Of a stretch of DNA of 53,516 bases, positions 6,968 to 16,061 are shown one piece after another. The number at the start of each line of letters is the position of its first letter. Positions within the stretch are counted from its first letter, which is position 1. The notes under the pieces are model-generated. The model made no database searches. It saw nothing but the letters and a program-made list of their open reading frames with translations, and was not told where the DNA came from. A program made the position numbers and the translations under genes. The DNA comes from a virus: positions 1 to 53,516 of IMG/VR virus record IMGVR_UViG_3300008459_012190; one strand, given 5' to 3'.

Positions 6968-8671
6968 TTATGCTTGTTTTGCTTTTTTAAGCTCCTTACT
7001 TATTTTTTCTCTTTGTTTTGGAGTTAACTTAGACATATCTACTTTGGTAGGAACTTCTTTAGAGCTATTACTTGCTAACAACGGATTTATTGCTTTCTGG
7101 AATTCATCCTTGGTTGCTACAACTGTTTTTGTTGATGTATCTGCTGCCTTGACAATAGAAGTTGCTGCTTTTTGAGTTACTTCGAATTGACCTGTTAGTG
7201 GTTTTCCTCTTAATGTGTCAATTACAGCATCATCAGCAATAGCTTCCAAATTTTTACCTCTGAATTTGAATAACTTTTTACCAGTTTTATAGGCTAAATA
7301 AAGATCACTTATTGCGGTCCCGAATTTCTTGTCAATAAATTTTATAGCTTCTTCAGTTGGTTTATCTTTTAGTTGATCGGTTGCTTCTTTTTCGGCCGCC
7401 TTCAAAAGGTATTGGGGTATTTGTTGCCCACAATATTCAGCAACTTCCCCCTCTCCCATTTGAGCCAATTTAGTAAGAGTATTCGGTGAAAATTTACCCG
7501 ACAAGTTACTAGCTATTCTTAGGGTGCCCGGTTTAAGTATAGTCTTTGCTAATATTTTCCCTACAAATTCACCACCCTTTTGGAGTATACTTTTAAACCC
7601 ATTAACGAAAGCGATCCATTTTTTTGATATAAACTCGAATATTTTACCAGCCCAACTTTGCCCCATTTTTTCAACAATAAAGTTCACACCCTCTTTTATA
7701 ACACTCAAAAAAGAAGAAGCTTTTTCTATGAGTGGCATTATCGCGTTTTTAATCATTTTTCCAATAGATGTTGAAAGTAACCACTCAATCACTTGTCCGA
7801 CTTTTGAAAAAGATTTACCAGCAATAGATGAGGTAATCTTACCAAAAGCTTTTCCTATCACGCCTGAAGTAATGACACAAATCAAATCCACAACCAAATA
7901 AGCCAAATTAGTCAATTTTCCTTGTGAAACTTGATACCCATCGTATACAGCCATAATACCCCATACTATACCAACTGCAATATTTCCAGCACCTGTAAAT
8001 GATAATGCTATCTGTATTGCGGTTCCGATACCGGAAAATAGAGCTTCTCTTATATTTTCGAATACTGTAGATATACCATTTTCCTTGACATAATTAACTG
8101 CTTGTTTTAACCAACTTGGGTCTAAATCTTGTCCACAATTGACACACTTATCTTTTGTATTCATTTTTTTACATTTCGGACACATTATGGTATTTGCACG
8201 AACTTTCCTATCACCAGAAGTTTTAGCAGTTGTTACTTGTTTACCATCCTGACCTTTAAATGTTCTTGAAGTTGTGTCAGTAGCTGTTGAGGTGATATCA
8301 TCATCCATCACAAGTTTACCACCAACCATTTTAAATTGTTCGGATAGATACAACTTTTTCATTATGGATTTAACGATAAATCTATCAAATCTTTTGATTT
8401 CTGATTCATAGTCGATTATACTCTCGGAAATATAATTACCAAATTCATTTTGATAATTTTCTAAAACCAATTCATCGTTTCCAAAAATACCACAAAGATT
8501 ACTTTCTTTAATCTTGATAAGGTGTTTGATTTTTTTATCACCTTCTAATTGTGATAAATGGTGAAGATGTACTTTTCTTTGAAATTCTAAACGATTTTGA
8601 ATTTCTAAAACCAAACTTTCAATCGATGGTTCGTTTGTGTTAAAATTTTCGAATGTAGTTAAATAATTCAT
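6968..8671 (-). CDS. Tagged large protein with zinc ribbon and hydrophobic helices
   Basis: 567 residues, start at ATG 8671 (MNYLTTFENFNTNE) rather than a TTG two codons upstream, because that start gives the tag. After a helical N-terminal part, a four-Cys zinc ribbon lies at about residues 167-182 (CPKC...CVNC). Then come several long hydrophobic, Gly/Ala-rich helices (about 205-330, for example ISTVFENIREALFSGIGTAIQ) that could insert into membranes, and a basic, Lys-rich C-terminus. No family recognised. The combination of tag and hydrophobic helices suggests an ejected internal protein that contacts or crosses the host membrane; this is inference. Confidence 0.6.
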   Translation of the reverse strand: MNYLTTFENFNTNEPSIESLVLEIQNRLEFQRKVHLHHLSQLEGDKKIKHLIKIKESNLCGIFGNDELVLENYQNEFGNYISESIIDYESEIKRFDRFIVKSIMKKLYLSEQFKMVGGKLVMDDDITSTATDTTSRTFKGQDGKQVTTAKTSGDRKVRANTIMCPKCKKMNTKDKCVNCGQDLDPSWLKQAVNYVKENGISTVFENIREALFSGIGTAIQIALSFTGAGNIAVGIVWGIMAVYDGYQVSQGKLTNLAYLVVDLICVITSGVIGKAFGKITSSIAGKSFSKVGQVIEWLLSTSIGKMIKNAIMPLIEKASSFLSVIKEGVNFIVEKMGQSWAGKIFEFISKKWIAFVNGFKSILQKGGEFVGKILAKTILKPGTLRIASNLSGKFSPNTLTKLAQMGEGEVAEYCGQQIPQYLLKAAEKEATDQLKDKPTEEAIKFIDKKFGTAISDLYLAYKTGKKLFKFRGKNLEAIADDAVIDTLRGKPLTGQFEVTQKAATSIVKAADTSTKTVVATKDEFQKAINPLLASNSSKEVPTKVDMSKLTPKQREKISKELKKAKQA

Positions 8672-8711
8672 AACCAACGGATCTTTTATAATTATTCATA
8701 TATATAAATAA

Positions 8712-8969
8712 TCATTGATCAATTATCGACTCAATTTTTAAGTCTCTAACTTCATCTTTAGTCATAAACACCTCATGGAATTCATCTTCTTCATAGTATC
8801 CAATATGGACTTTTGGTTTCACATAGACAAAATAACGTCTGATTTCACCACCAACAACACTTGACATGGTTTCCACTTCATAAATGAACTCTGTTCCAGC
8901 AGAATAAATGATTTTCCTTCCTCTTTTCCCCCAGAATTCTTTTTCAAACCTTAAATAACACTCTTCCAT
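8712..8969 (-). CDS. Small beta-rich protein
   Basis: 85 residues from MEECYLRF. The start at 8969 is chosen because a -7 box (TATCTTTG, 8974-8981) ends 4 bases upstream, the same spacing as at other promoters here, and because the longer frame would overlap the upstream gene. The protein is beta-rich (AGTEFIYEVETM, RRYFVYVKPKV) with a C-terminal helix ending DLKIESIIDQ. The overall layout is reminiscent of the SH3-like paralogues but the similarity is weak. Function unknown. Confidence 0.55.
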   Translation of the reverse strand: MEECYLRFEKEFWGKRGRKIIYSAGTEFIYEVETMSSVVGGEIRRYFVYVKPKVHIGYYEEDEFHEVFMTKDEVRDLKIESIIDQ

Positions 8970-8973
8970 TTTA

Positions 8974-8981
8974 CAAAGATA
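8974..8981 (-). promoter_or_regulatory. Host-type -7 box (TATCTTTG)
   Basis: Minus-strand TATCTTTG, 4 bases before the ATG at 8969. No good TTTG is present 19-20 bases upstream, so this is a partial promoter match. Confidence 0.4.
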
Positions 8982-8988
8982 CAAAAAA

Positions 8989-9378
8989 TTAGAATTTAAT
9001 CCTTTTTTTGAACCATAAAAATAAAATGACACCTATTAAAACTAGTAGTCTAATAGTGTAAAAAAATGAATATTTTTCAAAATGACTTGGTGGATAAATA
9101 TTTCCGAAAATTCCAATACCTATCAACTTGACTTGACCATCTTCGTTTAACTTAGTCAGTGAAAATATCGTGTAATTATCTACTTTGATGTTTCTTTCTG
9201 CTACGCAATAAGCTAACTCGTAAATATAGGGATTTGGTTTTTCAAATGATTTTATAGTTGACTCAATATAAAAATCTTTATGTTGTTTAATAGAGGGATT
9301 TGTAAATACAAGTGTCATATGTAAGATACAAATTAAAAATAAAAGTATTACTCTGGTATTGATTGTTGATGGGTTCAT
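8989..9378 (-). CDS. Membrane protein with two spans
   Basis: 129 residues. Hydrophobic segments at about 9-27 (signal-like anchor) and about 107-124 enclose a 75-residue domain (HKDFYIESTIKSFEKPN, NYTIFSLTKLNEDG, LIGIGIFGNIYP), and a short basic tail (WFKKRIKF) follows. The pattern of a YxIFS...G.xGNxxP domain next to a transmembrane segment resembles the small DUF4359-like bacterial membrane proteins, but this is a tentative match. A TATATAA element precedes the ATG. The role is unknown; envelope modification or superinfection exclusion would be guesses. Confidence 0.5.
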   Translation of the reverse strand: MNPSTINTRVILLFLICILHMTLVFTNPSIKQHKDFYIESTIKSFEKPNPYIYELAYCVAERNIKVDNYTIFSLTKLNEDGQVKLIGIGIFGNIYPPSHFEKYSFFYTIRLLVLIGVILFLWFKKRIKF

Positions 9379-9428
9379 AGATTATATATCTAACTATAAA
9401 TTAAACAAAAAATTTGTGTGATGCAAAA

Positions 9429-9440
9429 TTAATATATAAT
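9429..9440 (+). promoter_or_regulatory. Late-type TAATATATA element
   Basis: TTAATATATAAT ending 3 bases before the ATG at 9444, the same spacing as at 4099, 11311 and 36452. Confidence 0.45.
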
Positions 9441-9443
9441 ATT

Positions 9444-10952
9444 ATGAAATTTTTCAAAGATTTTTTTCGATTTAAAAAAAATAAACAGATTCTTGAACAA
9501 CAAGCTCCACCAAAGGATGAAGTAATTGGTGGTAAAACAGAGTTTGAAAAAAGAGCTTCAAAAAAAGGTAAACAGAATTTAAAATTAGATTATACTGAGA
9601 AGGCAACTGATCCTATTTGGCAAGGTAAAAATTACGATGAAGTTTGGAAACCAGCAGTTGAAGGAGCTTTGGATAATCCTGAGACTTATGATAAGGTTTT
9701 AAATTATTTAAAGACTTATGCTGGTCAAGATGCTGTGACTGTTAAGAAGATTATTCAAAAAGAAGAACAACTAGAAAAGCAAGGTAAAGGTAGTTTAAAA
9801 GCAGCAATTCAGAAATTAGCAACAGATGGTAAAATTGGACCCTTCCATACTATTATGAGAAAGGCGGTAGAAAGAGCTACTGGAAAACCAATTGAGGTAT
9901 TACAAACTAAACAAGCAAAATTTGTTAAGCCAGAATTCGAAACGCCAAAACTTAATCTACAGACGGTTGATCCTGGTCCAAAGTCCGAAGTTCTAAATAA
10001 GAAAATGATAATCAACGTAATCGATAGGGAAACAAAAAAACCTATACTTACGGCTAAGTATTTAGTAAAAGATGAAGACGGTGAAGATTATTCCAAGGGA
10101 AATGTTGATGACAAAGCTGAGTTTTCATTTCAAATAATTGGTCCATCAAAATTTAATGTAAAGATATCGGCTGATGAATATGAGCCTTTTGATAAGGAAT
10201 TTTCTTTCGATAAAGATTCGTTCAGTACATTGACTGTTGAGGGTGATGTTGTAAGAAAAACCGTTTCATTGAAACCAATTAAGAAACCAACAACCGTTTC
10301 ATTGAAACCAATTAAGAGTGATAAGGAATTTTTTCAAAAACCACGTATGGGATTGAAGTCCACTACAGGTGCTGGTTCTAAAAATAAGTTAGGGGAGTTA
10401 GAAAAACAACAAATTGAATTGCCTAGGGAAATCACAGTCACTTCCGCTGCCGCTGCTGGTTCTGAAGGGTTGTTGGATTTGAAATATCCTTTGATGAAGG
10501 GTAAGTCAACATCACTTGGTTCCTTTTCATTATCTGGTCCTTTAAAAACTGATGGTCCAACTAGTATGTTAATTAAGATGAATGATGAATATGACATGGA
10601 TAGATGGGTTCATATTTTTAGCACTTATTATAATCCAAAATACAAAGTGCAGTATTATGGGTTTAAATTACCAAAAGGTCAGAATGAAAAAAATATAAAG
10701 ATTGGTGCTTTAAGACCAGGTCCTATGAAAATTAATATGGTTGTGACTGGTCAAGAAGTGGATATAACACCATATACAAAACAAATCAAGAAGGATGGTA
10801 GAACTCACACTGTAATGACAAACGCTCAGTGTGAGGAATTTGTAAAGTTCCTAAAAGATCAAGTAAAACCATTTGCAGACACTAAGTGGGGTGGACCAGC
10901 ATTCAGTTCTACATCACAGACTTTTGATGTGAAGAAAGCTGAAACTGCTTAA
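9444..10952 (+). CDS. Tagged virion protein with Ig-like (carboxypeptidase-regulatory-like) domain
   Basis: 502 residues. The start at 9444 gives MKFFKDFFRFKKNKQILEQQ, matching the tag with an I-L-E site. Residues about 80-140 are helical and contain a DGKIGPFHT motif like that of peptidoglycan-binding domains. Residues about 195-275 read as an Ig-like carboxypeptidase-regulatory-like domain (INVIDRETKKPILTAKY... FNVKISADEYEPF). A 24-bp direct repeat (10260-10283 and 10293-10316) duplicates TVSLKPIK. The C-terminal third has a beta-rich domain. No catalytic motif seen. The gene converges with, and overlaps by 4 bases, another tagged gene. Inference: structural or injected virion protein, perhaps wall-binding. 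Confidence 0.6.
   Translation: MKFFKDFFRFKKNKQILEQQAPPKDEVIGGKTEFEKRASKKGKQNLKLDYTEKATDPIWQGKNYDEVWKPAVEGALDNPETYDKVLNYLKTYAGQDAVTVKKIIQKEEQLEKQGKGSLKAAIQKLATDGKIGPFHTIMRKAVERATGKPIEVLQTKQAKFVKPEFETPKLNLQTVDPGPKSEVLNKKMIINVIDRETKKPILTAKYLVKDEDGEDYSKGNVDDKAEFSFQIIGPSKFNVKISADEYEPFDKEFSFDKDSFSTLTVEGDVVRKTVSLKPIKKPTTVSLKPIKSDKEFFQKPRMGLKSTTGAGSKNKLGELEKQQIELPREITVTSAAAAGSEGLLDLKYPLMKGKSTSLGSFSLSGPLKTDGPTSMLIKMNDEYDMDRWVHIFSTYYNPKYKVQYYGFKLPKGQNEKNIKIGALRPGPMKINMVVTGQEVDITPYTKQIKKDGRTHTVMTNAQCEEFVKFLKDQVKPFADTKWGGPAFSSTSQTFDVKKAETA
10260..10316 (+). repeat. 24-bp direct repeat inside a gene
   Basis: Two identical 24-bp copies at 10260-10283 and 10293-10316 duplicate the peptide TVSLKPIK in frame, forming a short linker after the Ig-like domain. 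Confidence 0.8.
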
Positions 10953-11311
10953 GCTAAAGTAAGGTAGAAAGACATTTGGAAAGGTTTTTCCTTTTCACTT
11001 TTTATTTCTTTAGGTGGTTTTCCGGTGGAGTCAACACTGTCTTTAACAGCTAAGATAATTTTCTCAGCTCTTGTCTTGGACAAGTCAACTTTTTTAGGCA
11101 CACCTCTTAATTTACCATCTATTTTGAAATCACCAGTTGTTTGTTTGATAATATTATCCAATGATACGTCCAAATCAAAAAGACCAGTATCAACACTTAT
11201 TTGATAAAGGTAAGTTTTACCGTCATAAGTTACGGCTAATTTATTATCCTTCTGACTAAATTGAACATCGTCGTTGGATTCGAATAGTTGAAACTTTGTA
11301 ATATAATTCAT
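10949..11311 (-). CDS. Tagged small virion-associated protein
   Basis: 120 residues. N-terminus MNYITKFQLFESNDD matches the tag and closely resembles that of the 567-residue protein (MNYLTTFENF). The mature part is beta-rich at first (KLAVTYDGKTYLYQISVDTG) and then basic (VPKKVDLSKTRAEKI). No family recognised. The promoter region shares a 14-base string (AAAAGTAATATATAAT on the minus strand) with that of the tagged nuclease-like gene at 35667-36452, supporting co-regulation of tagged genes. Confidence 0.6.
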   Translation of the reverse strand: MNYITKFQLFESNDDVQFSQKDNKLAVTYDGKTYLYQISVDTGLFDLDVSLDNIIKQTTGDFKIDGKLRGVPKKVDLSKTRAEKIILAVKDSVDSTGKPPKEIKSEKEKPFQMSFYLTLA

Positions 11312-11315
11312 ATGA

Positions 11316-11325
11316 TTATATATTA
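11316..11325 (-). promoter_or_regulatory. Late-type TAATATATA element
   Basis: Minus-strand TAATATATAA, 4 bases before the ATG at 11311. The preceding AAAAG is shared with the element before 36452. Confidence 0.5.
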
Positions 11326-11733
11326 CTTTTTATCTATGATATTATAGCAGAGATTTAGATTACTGTAGTAAACTACCATATTGATTGTTTCACCTCGATT
11401 AACCATAATGATATGGCATTTAGCTTTATCATTGTCGATACAGTTGAATGATAGGACTTCTTCACCATTTTCGGTTGTAGACTCTATTGGTCCTTGTAGA
11501 ACTTTATACGAGAGTGTATCTGAGTCAAAGATTGTAATTGTGGTTTTTTTGAATAGAAGTTTAGGATTTTTGATTTGGATAGTCACATCCGTAGAATCCC
11601 AATCTGTGAATGGAGACCATTCATCATTTACTTTTTCTCTGAATGAAAATTTATTAGCCTTCAAATCCAAGGATTTCGAGGTTGAACAACTTGTGAAGGA
11701 GATTAGAGTGATGATAAAAAGTAAATATTTCAT
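11323..11733 (-). CDS. Phage-encoded lipoprotein
   Basis: 136 residues. A typical lipoprotein signal: MKYLLFIITLISFTSC, with C16 as the lipidation site and the S-F-T-S-C form common in Bacteroidota. The mature domain is beta-rich with paired strands (VTIQIKNPKLLF, TTITIFDSD, YKVLQGP) and two further Cys. The gene has its own host-type promoter with the 4-base spacing, independent of the fibre operon that it follows. Early expression of a surface lipoprotein suggests receptor masking or superinfection exclusion, as known for T5 Llp-like proteins; this is inference, since no family match is visible. Confidence 0.7.
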   Translation of the reverse strand: MKYLLFIITLISFTSCSTSKSLDLKANKFSFREKVNDEWSPFTDWDSTDVTIQIKNPKLLFKKTTITIFDSDTLSYKVLQGPIESTTENGEEVLSFNCIDNDKAKCHIIMVNRGETINMVVYYSNLNLCYNIIDKK

Positions 11734-11737
11734 AATA

Positions 11738-11768
11738 CAAATATAATGAAATAAAACTGATTATCAAA
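11738..11768 (-). promoter_or_regulatory. Bacteroidota-type promoter (TTTG / TATATTTG)
   Basis: Minus-strand TTTG (11765-11768), 19-base spacer, TATATTTG (11738-11745), then 4 bases to the ATG at 11733. The -33 box lies in the last codons of the fibre gene upstream. Confidence 0.7.
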
Positions 11769-13188
11769 CATATGGATTGATTTTTTCATAATTAAAAATA
11801 TAAACAAATGGTGGTAGATTGTTATGGGGTGATGTAACTGTATTGGAAGTATCTACATCATGTCTATGATTTTCCAAACGATCATTTGGATCTAATTCTA
11901 TCGGTGTTATAGATAATGATCCTGCGTTTTCCACCTGTTTTATTGAATTATTACCATTGCTGTCTTCTCCACCAGCACCAAAATAATAATTATTACTATC
12001 AAATTGTAGGTGTCCATTTTGACTATGGTCCCATTTATTATCCGAACCACGTATAGCTTTGTAATTAATGCCATCTATCTTTATATCTCCCTGATTATAA
12101 TTAATATCCTTATTATACCTCCATATATTTGATGAAAATGTATTGAAAGTATTCTCGGGTGCTCCTGCTGGTACAGGTATAACTTCACTAATGCTGTCAG
12201 CTTTGGTTGCATATCCATATGGTATAGCTGGGTTGAATTTTTTCCCTCTTGCAAATCTAGGGGACGTGAGGTATTGAGCGGGTGGATATGATTGAATTAT
12301 TAGTTCACCTATTTGAATTTCATGGCTATGTCTCATTTTATTGTCTGCTTTGGATGTAACACCGCCGTGATTGTGTGGGGGTAAGTTTTCACCTTTTAAT
12401 TTGACAGTTTCTTGTCCACCACGATAACCTACACGACCATAATTGGTTGATATTGGTATAAGTTGTTCTTGAATATTATTCAAATCATCACCATTTGGCT
12501 TGTTTGTATAATCCATTGTTGGATCAACCGAAAAAGTAGCATATCCAATTAAGAACTTATCTCTAAGATCAAAAGTACCATCTTGACCATCACAAATTCT
12601 AAATCCGAACATCTCTCCAAATCCTTTACCAAGTGTGTCAAAATAATTTGTTGAAACAGTCTGTTGGATCTGATGAAAGTCCGTCATATAATATCTGAGT
12701 ATTCTATCTAAATACCTTGAACAATAGTTTTTATCATTTTTAATTTCAACTTCAATATACGAAACACCTGCTGGGGGTTGTTCTGTTGTTATATCAAAAT
12801 AACTTTTGATCAATACAGCTTCATTTTTAAATCCACTTACCTTCTTTTCTCTGTACTCATATTCATCATATTTGACAATCCAAAATTTGGTTGAGTCTAT
12901 TTGATAATCACTCTGCTGACTGAGAGTTTGTTTGGGTTCTAAAAAATCACCATCGATATAAACCATAGAATTTGTTAGATCGAAATTGATTGTATTTTGT
13001 TGACCAACTTGAGTTACATTCTTTATGCCTTTGATTATTATACCATTATTGCCTACAAATTTAGCGTCATTTATTGTTTCTAAAAAGGATTTATAAGATT
13101 GAAGATTACTACCTTGGAGTACATTGAAAAAATCTTGATTTATGTAAGGAACACCACCGTCTATAGCTGGTCTTATTAATCTTTCCAT
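11764..13188 (-). CDS. Collar-type tail fibre protein (paralogue 3 of 3)
   Basis: 474 residues. It shares with the next two genes an N-terminal module (PYINQDFFNVLQ...SFLETIND), a VYIDGDF strand, an RYLDRILRYY segment, a GMFGF...DLRDKF collar strand, a His motif (LPPHNHGG), and a C-terminal block with ENHRHDVDTSN and a final LPPFVYIFNYEK strand. This is the layout of phage collar/short tail fibre proteins such as T4 gp12, where H-x-H motifs bind metal in the trimeric receptor-binding tip. The TAATG overlap with the upstream paralogue shows co-translation. The central region is specific to this copy, so it may recognise a different receptor. Confidence 0.75.
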   Translation of the reverse strand: MERLIRPAIDGGVPYINQDFFNVLQGSNLQSYKSFLETINDAKFVGNNGIIIKGIKNVTQVGQQNTINFDLTNSMVYIDGDFLEPKQTLSQQSDYQIDSTKFWIVKYDEYEYREKKVSGFKNEAVLIKSYFDITTEQPPAGVSYIEVEIKNDKNYCSRYLDRILRYYMTDFHQIQQTVSTNYFDTLGKGFGEMFGFRICDGQDGTFDLRDKFLIGYATFSVDPTMDYTNKPNGDDLNNIQEQLIPISTNYGRVGYRGGQETVKLKGENLPPHNHGGVTSKADNKMRHSHEIQIGELIIQSYPPAQYLTSPRFARGKKFNPAIPYGYATKADSISEVIPVPAGAPENTFNTFSSNIWRYNKDINYNQGDIKIDGINYKAIRGSDNKWDHSQNGHLQFDSNNYYFGAGGEDSNGNNSIKQVENAGSLSITPIELDPNDRLENHRHDVDTSNTVTSPHNNLPPFVYIFNYEKINPYV

Positions 13189-14444
13189 TATGAATTTAAT
13201 TTTTTTGTGTAATATACTACGACACTATATGGGGGTCTATTTTCATGTGCTTGTCCAGGATCATTTACATTACCATTACCCAAATCGTTTGGTAAGGTAT
13301 GTTTGTGAGTTTGTAGTTCGGAGTTTTGTAGGTCATGTACACCACCAGTGAAGGCAGGCCAAGGATTGTACCAACCATAAACGCGCGGGCTAGAACCAAA
13401 ATCCCATTGATAACTTGGAGGCCTACCCGGATGAAATACCGAACCAGTTTCTACACTTGGGAAAAAAAATTCCCAATTTTTATTAATGTAATCAGTATTT
13501 TCTCCGACGAATGGATAATTGTTGGAGTTTGGGTCTATTAAATTCGGATTACCTGTTTCCGAAAGTGGGGCGGAGGGATCATTTAAAGCTTCGTCTTGTC
13601 CACTCTTAAAAAATGTTCTTTGGTTCATCCAATGGAAATGTCGGAATAATTGTTCTGTGTTATACTGAGCTACCGATGGAAACACAGTGTTACCTATATA
13701 GTGTTGATGTGGTGGTGACTCATTTGGTGTAATTTGATGTGAATTCGATCCACCACCAACATCACCTGGTTTGAAACCTTGAAAACTCAAACCTGAATTC
13801 CAACCTCTTGTAAATTTTCCACTCAAGTCAGGCATTCCAGTTATTCCTGAACTGTCATCTAGGACTACAAAGCCCTCCATATCATTGAATCCAACACCAT
13901 TACTATCAAATCCATTCAGAGTTCTTTTCATATAAACATCACCACTTCTAGATGTGAAATATTTCAATATTCTTTTATAGTACCTCGAAGTTCCTTGGCT
14001 TGAAAATTTGATGTGGGGTACAGTTGGTGGAGTTTGGGTCCAATTGAAATATCTAGTATTGGAGGCTGTCGATGTTGTTCCATCTAGAATGGGTAAAGTT
14101 CTGAGTTCTGATGAAGTTGGACCTGGTATAAGATAAAAAGTTGTGTGTGATATCGCAACATTACCTGTGTAACTTGGATTATTTTGGTAAAATTCACCAT
14201 CAATGTAAACTACTGAATTTGTAAATCCCATGTTAAATGAAGAACCACCAGATGATAGTATATCACAACCTTTCAAGACGATACCACTATTTAGTGGGTC
14301 AGTTGAGGATGTGCTACCTTGATTTATACCGTCCAAGATAGATCCATAAGATTTGATGTGTTCATCTTGTAACACTGATGTGAAATCTGTGTTGACATAC
14401 GGAATTCCACTTGATACATCTGGTAGAGAAATAAATCTAATCAT
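13188..14444 (-). CDS. Collar-type tail fibre protein (paralogue 2 of 3)
   Basis: 418 residues, the shortest of the three. Same order of modules: PYVNTDFTSVLQ at 16-27, GIVLKGCDIL, VYIDGEFYQN, RYYKRILKYF, PDLSGKFTRGW, a His cluster SPPHQHYIG, then HKHTLPND and a final ENRPPYSVVVYYTKK. The His pairs suggest metal-stabilised beta-helical tips as in T4 gp12. It sits between its paralogues in one operon with 6-base or overlapping junctions. The most variable part is between the two His clusters (about residues 255-380), as expected of a receptor-binding region. Confidence 0.75.
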   Translation of the reverse strand: MIRFISLPDVSSGIPYVNTDFTSVLQDEHIKSYGSILDGINQGSTSSTDPLNSGIVLKGCDILSSGGSSFNMGFTNSVVYIDGEFYQNNPSYTGNVAISHTTFYLIPGPTSSELRTLPILDGTTSTASNTRYFNWTQTPPTVPHIKFSSQGTSRYYKRILKYFTSRSGDVYMKRTLNGFDSNGVGFNDMEGFVVLDDSSGITGMPDLSGKFTRGWNSGLSFQGFKPGDVGGGSNSHQITPNESPPHQHYIGNTVFPSVAQYNTEQLFRHFHWMNQRTFFKSGQDEALNDPSAPLSETGNPNLIDPNSNNYPFVGENTDYINKNWEFFFPSVETGSVFHPGRPPSYQWDFGSSPRVYGWYNPWPAFTGGVHDLQNSELQTHKHTLPNDLGNGNVNDPGQAHENRPPYSVVVYYTKKLNS

Positions 14445-14450
14445 GTCGTT

Positions 14451-15974
14451 TTATAATTTATAGTAGTAAAGTGTAACAATGTACGGTGGTCTATTTTCAT
14501 GTTTTAAATTGAATCCCGCATTATCTATGGTGTGTTTATGTTCACTGATTTCGTACTGTGTTTTGCGGATTATATCAAAGTCCGTACCCATATTTCCTGA
14601 TAAATACCACTCGAGTACACTAAATGGCACTTCCCTTGTTAAAAACACATTCTCATCTTCATAAGAACCTTGTGATGGCATATTACCCAAAGCCAATCCC
14701 AAAAAAGTCATTGGTCTATAATCGTTAGCATCATCTGTATTTGGCCAGATTCTTAAAGTTTGGTATCCACCACCCCAAGCGAAAAGATTAGCTCTAAAAA
14801 TGTGAGCATGGTCCATTTGGGTAAGGGGTTGAGTGGTTCCATGTCCGTGAGTTGGTAATTGTGCAGACGTTAAAGATAAAGATTGTGTACCACCGTAGTT
14901 AGATGGGGTTCCGTAGTTTAAAACCGTCAAACCAGCTGAAATCGGTGTTGGACTACCAGTTCTATCAAACCCAACCGGAAACTTCCCTGACATCGAACTC
15001 AAAACTCCAAATCCCTTCAACTCATTAATGCCTTTGTCGAATTTATAAAAATATGTTGTATTTTGTGAAGCATAAGTTTCAAGTCTTTGAAAATCTCTGT
15101 AAAAAAAACCCTCTTGAAACGAGTCACCACTACCCACTGGGAATGGACTTGTTACTTGCCATTTTTTCAGATCATTTGCCAAAAAAATATCATCTTTTTG
15201 GGCAGCATTTAATTTGATTAGTCTTTTAAGATTTCTAGATGTTCCACCCCCACCAAAAAAAACATAGGGCTGACCCCACTTGAGATCGGCAATTATATTT
15301 GTACCGAATGGATCAGTCTCATCGGGTGGTGTAAAATCATCTAGTGAATTTTCAATAAAATCTCCATCAATAAATTTACGGAATCCATTGTAATAATCTA
15401 TCGATACAACATTAAATCTGTAATCTATCACAACCGATTGTGTACCCATACTACCGGATCCTGTAGGTCCAAGTTGGTTTTTTAAATAAGACCTTTTTTG
15501 GAAAATGTTGTTATTTTCATCCACAATACTTTGTGTCACTGGAATAAAAAAGACACCCCAAGTATTTTTTACCTTATACTCAAAAGTTCTGACAGTCTCA
15601 TCTGTATTTATTAAATCATCTACTGGTGTGTGATATTCTCCATCAAAATAAATTATTGCATCTCTATCAATTTTAAAAGTCCAATCAAATTGATATAGTT
15701 GGAATTGAATACTTTTTTGCTGATCGGTTCCTGTGGTTGAAGGTATCGCATCAACCTCTATACCATTGAGTATAATACCTCTATTTGTGGAGTATGTAGA
15801 ACTGTATAAGGTTCCTGATCCAGGCCTATATAATGGTGGAGTGGGGAACTTTTTATCGTTTATCCCATCCAAATAAGCTGAGTAAGCGATCCTATGTTGT
15901 TCTTGTAGAATATCATTGAAATCACTATTTACAAACGGTGTGGTACTCTCTATATTCCTATCTAAACGTTTCAT
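14451..15974 (-). CDS. Collar-type tail fibre protein (paralogue 1 of 3)
   Basis: 507 residues, first gene of the three-fibre operon. Modules: PFVNSDFNDILQEQHRIAY near the N-terminus, GIILNGIEVD, IIYFDGEYH, RNLKRLIKL, MSGKFPVGF, a His-rich turn (LPTHGHG, then MDHAHIF), then SEHKHTIDN and the final ENRPPYIVTLYYYKL. Its extra length compared with the paralogues lies in the first half (about residues 60-240). A TATATA element precedes the ATG. Likely a baseplate-attached receptor-binding fibre. Confidence 0.75.
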   Translation of the reverse strand: MKRLDRNIESTTPFVNSDFNDILQEQHRIAYSAYLDGINDKKFPTPPLYRPGSGTLYSSTYSTNRGIILNGIEVDAIPSTTGTDQQKSIQFQLYQFDWTFKIDRDAIIYFDGEYHTPVDDLINTDETVRTFEYKVKNTWGVFFIPVTQSIVDENNNIFQKRSYLKNQLGPTGSGSMGTQSVVIDYRFNVVSIDYYNGFRKFIDGDFIENSLDDFTPPDETDPFGTNIIADLKWGQPYVFFGGGGTSRNLKRLIKLNAAQKDDIFLANDLKKWQVTSPFPVGSGDSFQEGFFYRDFQRLETYASQNTTYFYKFDKGINELKGFGVLSSMSGKFPVGFDRTGSPTPISAGLTVLNYGTPSNYGGTQSLSLTSAQLPTHGHGTTQPLTQMDHAHIFRANLFAWGGGYQTLRIWPNTDDANDYRPMTFLGLALGNMPSQGSYEDENVFLTREVPFSVLEWYLSGNMGTDFDIIRKTQYEISEHKHTIDNAGFNLKHENRPPYIVTLYYYKL

Positions 15975-15984
15975 ATTAATTAAA

Positions 15985-15995
15985 CTATATATACG
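15985..15995 (-). promoter_or_regulatory. Late-type TATATA element of the fibre operon
   Basis: Minus-strand CGTATATATAG, 10 bases before the ATG at 15974; fits the recurrent late-type element. Confidence 0.35.
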
Positions 15996-16061
15996 TTTTT
16001 TTGATTTCTCGATAGGAAGAACTTAAATTGAATAAATACAGTTATATTCATTGATTAGAGG

